Positions 35,158 through 39,776 of a stretch of DNA of 39,776 nt are shown piece after piece. The DNA comes from Deltaproteobacteria bacterium. Lineage in GTDB: Bacteria > Desulfobacterota > JADFXK01. The stretch's first letter is position 1. Each line of letters starts with the position of its first letter. The stretch lies in contig JADFYA010000001.1 in assembly GCA_015233285.1 (NCBI GenBank), positions 1 to 39,776 on the forward strand, written 5' to 3'. Made by a program: the position numbers and the translations under genes. Below the pieces are notes generated by a model, which was not told the origin of the DNA, searched no databases, and saw nothing but the letters and a program-made list of their open reading frames with translations.

Positions 35158-37281
35158 TCAGAATGTAATTTTGGCTGCAGTGCCGATGATCCGTCCCATC
35201 ATGGGATAGCCGAAGCGTTCCTCATAATCTTTATCAAAGATATTTTCGGCATAGATGCTCAGTTCACCATATTTGGTAATCGGGACCTTCAATTCCAGGT
35301 CGCCGGTGACGTATGATCCTAACTGCTGAAGTTGGCTGAATTGAGTGGTGGTCTTATACGTGTATATGGTCTGCGCTTCACCGACGTAACGCGTCGTGAC
35401 ATTGAACAGGGCGTCATAAAGGGGCAGTTTGAATCCGAGTCCGATATGGGCTCTCCAGTCAGGCATATAGTCCAACTGGTCGGTCAGCTTGGACGTGTCG
35501 AATATGTCACCTTCTTTGTTCGTCTTCATGTAAGTGACCGACGCCGTACCATTCAGCCAGGACAGGATTTCGCTTTTCCCGCTTAAAGACACGCCGGTTA
35601 TCTGGACCTTGTCAATATTATATACGCCGCGCCAGGTGGGGTCGTTTCGGAAGATAATGAAATCGTCAATAGAATAGTAATATCCGGTGAGTTTGGCCAG
35701 ATGCTTCTTGCCAAGAGTGTGTTGCCAGGCCAGCTCGGCGGCATTGTTTTTTTCCGGCTTCAATTCAGGATTTCCATGTGTCTGGCCGTTGTACCACCAG
35801 TATGTTTCAGGCAGACCGGGCGTTCTCAGGGCCTGATAGAGCGAGGCCGTGACGGTATCGGCATCGGTGACCCGGTAGGTTCCGATCAATTTGGGGCTGA
35901 AGGCGTTGTCCTCCAGCGTTTTGATGTTCGCCCCGTGTTGCGGCTCGTTTGAATAGGTGTCATATCGGAGCCCCACGGTCAGGGTGAAGCAGTCGAACAT
36001 CTTCCAGGTATCCTGGGCGTAATACCCCCAGGAAGTGCCCAGGTTGCTGGACGGTCCTCCGGTGTAGGGTGTGCCGTTGTAATTGTTGTCAACATAATTG
36101 ACTACGGTATCGCCATACATCATCACCTTATAGTCTAGGCCGGTGATCAGTTCGTGGCTGCCCAGCGGTACCGTGCCTTGAAGACTGCCGCCGTAGGACC
36201 GGTCGGACTCCACTTTACGATCCAGGACCAATGCTCCGTCGCCATAGCTGGGGTTTACAAACGTTGATGAATAATTTTTTTCGTTACGGTCTTCGTAATT
36301 CTTGTAAGCTTTGAATTCAACTATGGCGTTACCGATGGGTTGGGCGTAGCCCACGTCGAAGTAATTCTTGGATTTATCCCACATCGCTCCAGGTCCGGGC
36401 ATAAGCACTTTACCACTGCCGGGAGCCATGGTCTCACCAAAAGACAGCGGGTAGCCATTATTCAGCTTTTGGTAAAAACCGGGATCATTCGGATTCTGAG
36501 ATTTCCTGTTTTCCCGGATGAATCCCCGGATGGTGTTGGCATATTGGAATCCTAAAGCAAGCTGGCCGGATAATGGCATGTCAACATACAGATTAGAGGA
36601 AAAGTTCTTACCCTCATAGTCATTATTCCACAAAAATGGATTGGCCTTTTGGAAGCTTCCGGAAATGGAGTACCCGAACGGACCGATTTTATAGCTGTTG
36701 GTCAAACGATAATTCTGGATGCCGTCGATCCCGGTGCCACCGCCATAAGTTGCGAAAGCTGATGTTTCCATTTTTTCTGTCGGTTTTTTCGTGATTACGT
36801 TGACCACGCCGCCCAGGGCATTGTTACCGTAGATGGCCGAACTCCCACCCTTTATGATTTCAAGTTTCTCAATGTTATCGAGAGGCACCGTAGACCAGTC
36901 GATGTAGTATCCGCCTACGACCCCGGCTGCGTTAACCGGCCGCCCATTGATATTGAGCATGATCCGGTTAGCCGAAAGCCCGCGGATGGCCAAAATATCC
37001 GCGTTATCCCCAATCCCGGCCCGCCGACTGACGACTATGTCCGGCTCATCTTTCAACACATCGGGGATGGTCACGTTTTTGCCTTTTTCGATAACATTTT
37101 TTTCCACGACAGCAGCCTGTGGATCTGAGCTGGCGGAATCCACGACGGTAATTTCATCCAAGGTCAAATGGCCCGAGCTTTCGGCAAAGGCATTGATCGA
37201 ACAGGTGAACATCAAGAATATGGTCAAGCTGGCCGACAATATCGCCGGCACGGGAGATTTTCTTCGCCACCAGGTTTTCAT
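35158..37281 (-). CDS. TonB-dependent outer-membrane receptor, second importer
   Basis: 707 residues from ATG 37281, with GGAGAAAAGGA upstream; the longer frame to 37359 lacks a ribosome-binding site. A signal peptide runs through CSINAFAES. DEITVVDSAS serves as the TonB-box region. The plug has LAIRGLSANRIMLNINGRPVN and YGNNALGGVVNVITKKP, and the barrel has NPELKPEKNNAAELAW and a C-terminal aromatic residue (AAKITF). It belongs with the receptors for siderophores, cobalamin and nickel chelates. It is separated from tonB by a 335-bp leader with its own attenuator and is followed by the FmdE-like gene. Confidence 0.92.
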   Translation of the reverse strand: MKTWWRRKSPVPAILSASLTIFLMFTCSINAFAESSGHLTLDEITVVDSASSDPQAAVVEKNVIEKGKNVTIPDVLKDEPDIVVSRRAGIGDNADILAIRGLSANRIMLNINGRPVNAAGVVGGYYIDWSTVPLDNIEKLEIIKGGSSAIYGNNALGGVVNVITKKPTEKMETSAFATYGGGTGIDGIQNYRLTNSYKIGPFGYSISGSFQKANPFLWNNDYEGKNFSSNLYVDMPLSGQLALGFQYANTIRGFIRENRKSQNPNDPGFYQKLNNGYPLSFGETMAPGSGKVLMPGPGAMWDKSKNYFDVGYAQPIGNAIVEFKAYKNYEDRNEKNYSSTFVNPSYGDGALVLDRKVESDRSYGGSLQGTVPLGSHELITGLDYKVMMYGDTVVNYVDNNYNGTPYTGGPSSNLGTSWGYYAQDTWKMFDCFTLTVGLRYDTYSNEPQHGANIKTLEDNAFSPKLIGTYRVTDADTVTASLYQALRTPGLPETYWWYNGQTHGNPELKPEKNNAAELAWQHTLGKKHLAKLTGYYYSIDDFIIFRNDPTWRGVYNIDKVQITGVSLSGKSEILSWLNGTASVTYMKTNKEGDIFDTSKLTDQLDYMPDWRAHIGLGFKLPLYDALFNVTTRYVGEAQTIYTYKTTTQFSQLQQLGSYVTGDLELKVPITKYGELSIYAENIFDKDYEERFGYPMMGRIIGTAAKITF

Positions 37282-37424
37282 TCCTTTTCTCCTTATCTGA
37301 ATTCGGCCGCGGCGGGCCGGGCCATGGTGTCTGAGTCGATAATCAAGACTTAAGCGCATCGTTTATTTTGTTTTTTTTCAGCCATCCGTCGCGACAAAGA
37401 GATGGACTGATTCCGGGCCGGGTT

Positions 37425-37524
37425 TAAACAAAAAAGCCAACATGACGCTGACGGATTCTTCCATCAATCGCCTTCTTGGCTTAATTGGTGAGACTAAATG
37501 TTATCTAACCGCAATTTCTATTGC
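37425..37524 (-). promoter_or_regulatory. Structured leader with intrinsic terminator before the second TonB receptor
   Basis: Minus strand: hairpin GCAAT-AGAA-ATTGC (37511-37524), GGTTAGATAAC, then AAGCCAAGAAGGC, the inner hairpin GATGGA-AGAA-TCCGTC, and TTGGCTTTTTTGTTT closing an outer AAGCCAA/TTGGCTT stem. The GAYGGAAGAATCC core matches the second leader before the first receptor. It lies about 145 nt upstream of the start codon, in the tonB-receptor gap. Confidence 0.65.
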
Positions 37525-37615
37525 GAATATTTTACTTAATCACTCGCTTCAGAGCATCCGGGGGCTTCTGATCCCGTCTTAGGTCCATCTATTTTTGACT
37601 CTATTCTTCGAGCTT

Positions 37616-38701
37616 CTACTCAAGTACGAAGGCCAGCGTCATTTTGAAGGTGACCGGTCTGACTTCGATCTCGCTGGGCAAAGCCGGAAAAGGTGCGGCC
37701 GCGTTAACGCACTTAAGGGCAGCTTCATCCAATGTTTCGTATCCGCTGCTATGATCTATGGTCGGTTGACCAAAAAGATGACCATCATCGGTGACGGTAA
37801 ATTTTATAACCACCTTACCCTGGTGATTCCGCCGCCGGGCCAACGGTGGGTAGTGCTTATGCCGCTCCAACAGGCTATGGATGCCGGCGGCATAACCCTT
37901 GAGCAGGTCTTGGGTGCCCCCAACTATTCCATTGGGTAACCCCCGTCCGACACTGCCTGTACCGGCTGGCCCGCCCCGCCCCCCGTGGCCCGTTCCGGCC
38001 CGAGCATTGCTTGTTTGAGATGATCCCGAGGAAGAGGCGGTCCCGGTAGAACCGGCTGGACCGGCTGTTTGGGATGGATTCTCTTGATTTTCCTTTGCCG
38101 CCGGAGCTGACGTCGGTGAAGGAACCACTGGGGCCGGAGCCACCACAGGGGTGTCGTCGGGCTTAGCCACCTTCGGAACCGACCGTCTCTTCTGTCTGTC
38201 CAAAATATTGGTCCTATGCCGCGGCTGAGACCGTGGCAATGGGATCGTGGTCTTGGCTACAGACTTCTCAGGCGGTGCAGGAATCTTCTTGGGTTCATCC
38301 GGAACCGAAGTGGTTTTCACATCCGCCGGTTTGTCGGGGCTACCCAGCGCCGGCATGGCGGGGGCCGGAAGCGGGATTACCTTTGGCGCGGGTTTCGGTT
38401 CAGCCACGGAGGTCACAAAAATCACCTCCTCCTTAATCGGTGGTTTCATGATCGGACGGTAAAGAGAGGCGAGGGAAAACAGCCCGATGTGAATAATTAT
38501 TGAGAAAACAATGAAATAATTAATGGAAGTCGTCTTGTTTCCATCGGCCATCTCCCATGAGGAAGTCATCTCGTCTTCATCTACCTCTCCAAATGTCATG
38601 TCACACCTGCCATGGCAAAGCTTTTGGCCGCGGTTCGGAACCAACCAGTCCAAAGCCTCAATTAATACCCGAGGTTCCATGTAGTTATTTAAGTGTCTCA
38701 T
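37616..38701 (-). CDS. tonB: TonB-family energy transducer
   Basis: Up to 361 residues. The open frame starts at ATG 38701, but no ribosome-binding site supports it. Starts at 38599 (MTFGEVDED, GCAGG upstream) or 38569 give a more usual length. One inner-membrane helix (YFIVFSIIIHIGLFSLASLY), a long Pro/Lys/Ala-rich periplasmic linker (about 105-260) and a C-terminal TonB domain follow. The domain includes HYPPLARRRNHQGKVVIKFTV and LDEAALKCVNAAAPFPALP. It couples the proton-motive force, through ExbBD encoded elsewhere, to the outer-membrane receptors. It has its own promoter and attenuator, related to those of the chelatase operon. Confidence 0.88.
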   Translation of the reverse strand: MRHLNNYMEPRVLIEALDWLVPNRGQKLCHGRCDMTFGEVDEDEMTSSWEMADGNKTTSINYFIVFSIIIHIGLFSLASLYRPIMKPPIKEEVIFVTSVAEPKPAPKVIPLPAPAMPALGSPDKPADVKTTSVPDEPKKIPAPPEKSVAKTTIPLPRSQPRHRTNILDRQKRRSVPKVAKPDDTPVVAPAPVVPSPTSAPAAKENQENPSQTAGPAGSTGTASSSGSSQTSNARAGTGHGGRGGPAGTGSVGRGLPNGIVGGTQDLLKGYAAGIHSLLERHKHYPPLARRRNHQGKVVIKFTVTDDGHLFGQPTIDHSSGYETLDEAALKCVNAAAPFPALPSEIEVRPVTFKMTLAFVLE

Positions 38702-38726
38702 AAATTTTAAATTCTACCTGCGCACC

Positions 38727-38829
38727 AAACAAAAAAGCCAAGAAAGACAATACGCCGGTATTCGACGTAAGCCTTCTTGGCTTAAATTCTAAAAATAGCA
38801 ATAAAAACATTAGACAAATTCTCTTTGCC
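38727..38829 (-). promoter_or_regulatory. Structured leader with intrinsic terminator before tonB
   Basis: Minus strand: hairpin GGCAAA-GAGAA-TTTGTC (38813-38829), a 28-nt AT-rich linker, then AAGCCAAGAAGGC, a CGTCGAATACCGGCG inner stem-loop, and CTTTCTTGGCTTTTTTGTTT. The U-tract ends only 26 nt before the first ATG of tonB, so readthrough must be regulated for expression. It aligns along most of its length with the leader of the chelatase operon (21685-21805). Confidence 0.7.
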
Positions 38830-38841
38830 TATACTGATTGT

Positions 38842-38871
38842 TGTTTAGCACGTCCCATGATCTGAAGTCAA
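38842..38871 (-). promoter_or_regulatory. Predicted tonB promoter
   Basis: TTGACT (38871-38866), an 18-bp spacer ending CATGGGACGTGC, and TAAACA (38847-38842). It matches the promoter at 21814-21843 in -35, spacer length and the TGGGACGTG block. The first leader hairpin begins about 13 nt after the -10. Confidence 0.6.
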
Positions 38872-39023
38872 GAAAAATTTGACAATCAGAGGATCGAGTT
38901 AGTTCTTGGATTTCTTCAGGGCTTGAATGAATTCATCCAGAGTCTTTGCCAGGATCTCCTGATTACGTAAGGCTTTCAGTAAAGACAATTATCTCTTCCT
39001 TCGGACTAATTTCATAGGAACAC

Positions 39024-39069
39024 GGCTACTGCAACCTCGCCTCATTCAGGCTCAAAGTTACAGTAGCCC
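39024..39069 (-). terminator. Hairpin after the small acidic protein gene
   Basis: GGCTACTG(T)AAC and GTT(G)CAGTAGCC form two arms around a roughly 20-nt loop, just downstream of the 63-aa gene on the minus strand. It lacks a U-tract, so it may act as a 3' stabiliser or weak terminator. Confidence 0.45.
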
Positions 39070-39076
39070 AAATGAA

Positions 39077-39268
39077 TCAATCGGCTAGATAATCATCGGG
39101 GAATTCATCGTCCCAAGATTCATCAATACAGCTCAGTATATCCTGATCTTCCGGCAAGAACATACCCTTTTCAAACAGCAACCGCTCCCTTTCCTCGTCC
39201 GCCATTTCCTCAGAGATGGCCAGAAAAAGAGCAAATTCAAAAGGACCTACATCGTCTAAGAAATCCAT
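39077..39268 (-). CDS. Small acidic hypothetical protein
   Basis: 63 residues from ATG 39268, with a perfect AAAGGAGGAAACC ribosome-binding context; the longer open frame to 39433 overlaps another small gene and is not used. It is strongly acidic (MDFLDDVGPFEFALFLAIS at the start, WDDEFPDDYLAD at the end) with one cysteine. No family is recognised. It follows a 24-residue membrane peptide by 22 bp and is probably co-transcribed with it. Confidence 0.6.
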   Translation of the reverse strand: MDFLDDVGPFEFALFLAISEEMADEERERLLFEKGMFLPEDQDILSCIDESWDDEFPDDYLAD

Positions 39269-39290
39269 GGTTTCCTCCTTTAAATGGATT

Positions 39291-39365
39291 CTATCCCTTG
39301 AAAATGTTATACAAAAAGGCCAGGATAAAGAATATCCAGATAATCCACCAAAGTAATTTGCGCAT
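39291..39365 (-). CDS. 24-residue single-helix membrane peptide
   Basis: ATG 39365 is preceded by AAGGAGGAAG 4-5 nt upstream. The peptide starts MRKLLWWIIWIFFILAFLY and ends with a short polar tail (NIFKG): a Lys/Arg start, one 17-residue hydrophobic helix rich in Trp and Phe, and TAG at 39291. The strong start signal and clean transmembrane composition support a real small membrane protein, perhaps a regulatory or toxin-like peptide. It is too short for usual gene callers. Confidence 0.6.
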   Translation of the reverse strand: MRKLLWWIIWIFFILAFLYNIFKG

Positions 39366-39453
39366 AGGGCTTCCTCCTTATTTGAAAAGTGAGAATAGCC
39401 GCCCACCGGATATAGGCAGACAGCTACCCCCATAGATAGACGTTTTAACCAGA

Positions 39454-39660
39454 CTACTTCTTGATCATCTTGAGGATCAGGCCACCAACCCTTTCCAGCC
39501 TTACCGATTCCTCAACACCCAAAGATTTATCCTGGGCTGCTCTGGTGTAGGCGTTGATGACATGAAACATGGTGAACCCAGCTTCTAAGCTCCAGGCTTC
39601 CTCAACCACCTGGCCCTCATCCTTGGTCAACTGAAACTGTTTGTTGCAGCTCAATGTCAT
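39454..39660 (-). pseudogene. C-terminal fragment of a DUF932-like protein truncated by the MITE
   Basis: The minus strand reads LSCNKQFQLTKDEGQVVEE, then AGFTMFHVINAYTRAAQDKS and RLERVGGLILKMIKK to a stop at 39454. This matches the C-terminal part of DUF932 (phage/plasmid-like) proteins as I know them. Upstream the frame runs directly into the inverted repeat of the MITE that begins at 39652, so the N-terminal part is missing. An accidental ATG within the MITE (39708) could start a fusion of 84 residues. Confidence 0.55.
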
Positions 39661-39776
39661 TGACTTAAGCCGACGAACAATCGTGCCAACTTTTTTAAAA
39701 TAGACCATTCCGAATAAGCCCCAACGGGGCGCTCTATGTTAGCCCAGGGCAACGCCCTGGGAAATACGGCAGGTTA
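39652..39776. mobile_element. Second MITE copy, partial (continues beyond right edge)
   Basis: The sequence from CAATGTCATTGACTTAAG to the window end is identical, base for base, to 26525-26649 of the first copy over 125 bp. The rest lies outside the window. Identity of this degree implies recent transposition, so a full-length transposase able to move it should exist or have existed in the genome. Confidence 0.88.

Noticed and set aside
37282..37359. A 26-residue N-terminal extension of the second TonB receptor.
   Set aside because: It is Arg-rich, has no ribosome-binding site and would precede a well-formed signal peptide that has its own Shine-Dalgarno sequence.
38890..39000. A minus-strand coding-like stretch ending ALKKSKN.
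   Set aside because: Only about 30 codons are open, starting from TTG with no ribosome-binding site, and the frame breaks upstream; too little to call a gene or a remnant of a named family.

Overview
The window reads as chromosome of an anaerobic Gram-negative bacterium, most like a Desulfobacterota (former Deltaproteobacteria) lineage. This is inferred from TonB-dependent receptors, a CooT nickel protein, a DUF3842 protein, an ECF nickel transporter and foldback repeats; no rRNA or universal marker is present to fix the taxonomy. Almost everything from about 7.4 kb to 38.8 kb concerns uptake and use of transition metals, with nickel the best supported and cobalt possible.

Layout. (1) 1-2.7 kb: the 5' part of a glucose-6-phosphate isomerase gene running off the left edge, a broken Rpn/PD-(D/E)XK nuclease-like gene, and a small GIY-YIG protein. 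(2) 2.7-6.7 kb: the decayed core of a mobile or plasmid-like element, namely a MerR/excisionase-like regulator, a small Cys-rich protein and a primase-polymerase/helicase. The C-terminus of the last is cut off by a roughly 85-bp foldback insertion. Iteron-like repeats lie downstream. (3) 7.4-21.4 kb (minus strand): one long, mostly overlapping operon of TonB receptor, binding protein, FecCD permease, FecE ATPase, ABC-2 ATPase and permease, CobN-like chelatase, ChlI, ChlD, DUF3842 and CooT. (4) 22-28.6 kb: a 30-histidine protein and a nickel ECF transporter, with nikK, a split nikL, nikM and nikQ on the minus strand and a tandem double ATPase (nikO) divergent on the plus strand. A 374-bp MITE and a bidirectional hairpin lie between the two arms. 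(5) 28.9-29.9 kb: an outer-membrane barrel protein. (6) 30.2-38.7 kb (minus strand): tonB, a second TonB receptor, an FmdE-like protein, two methyltransferases and a second FecB/FecCD/FecE importer. (7) 38.9-39.8 kb: a 24-aa membrane peptide, a 63-aa acidic protein, a DUF932 fragment and a second, partial copy of the same MITE.

How it fits together. Two outer-membrane receptors energised by TonB feed two periplasmic-binding ABC importers, and an ECF transporter imports free metal. A large CobN-ChlI-ChlD chelatase then inserts metal into a tetrapyrrole, with CooT as nickel chaperone and a His-rich protein as store. The most unusual signal is regulatory. Five or six of these transcription units are preceded by leaders with the same plan: a small GCAA...TTGC hairpin, a 40-70 nt linker, a GCCAAGAAGGC-like segment, and an intrinsic terminator placed before the gene. 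Two of them share a nearly identical promoter block containing TGGGACGTG. This looks like an attenuation or riboswitch regulon for metal uptake that I do not recognise as a described RNA family.
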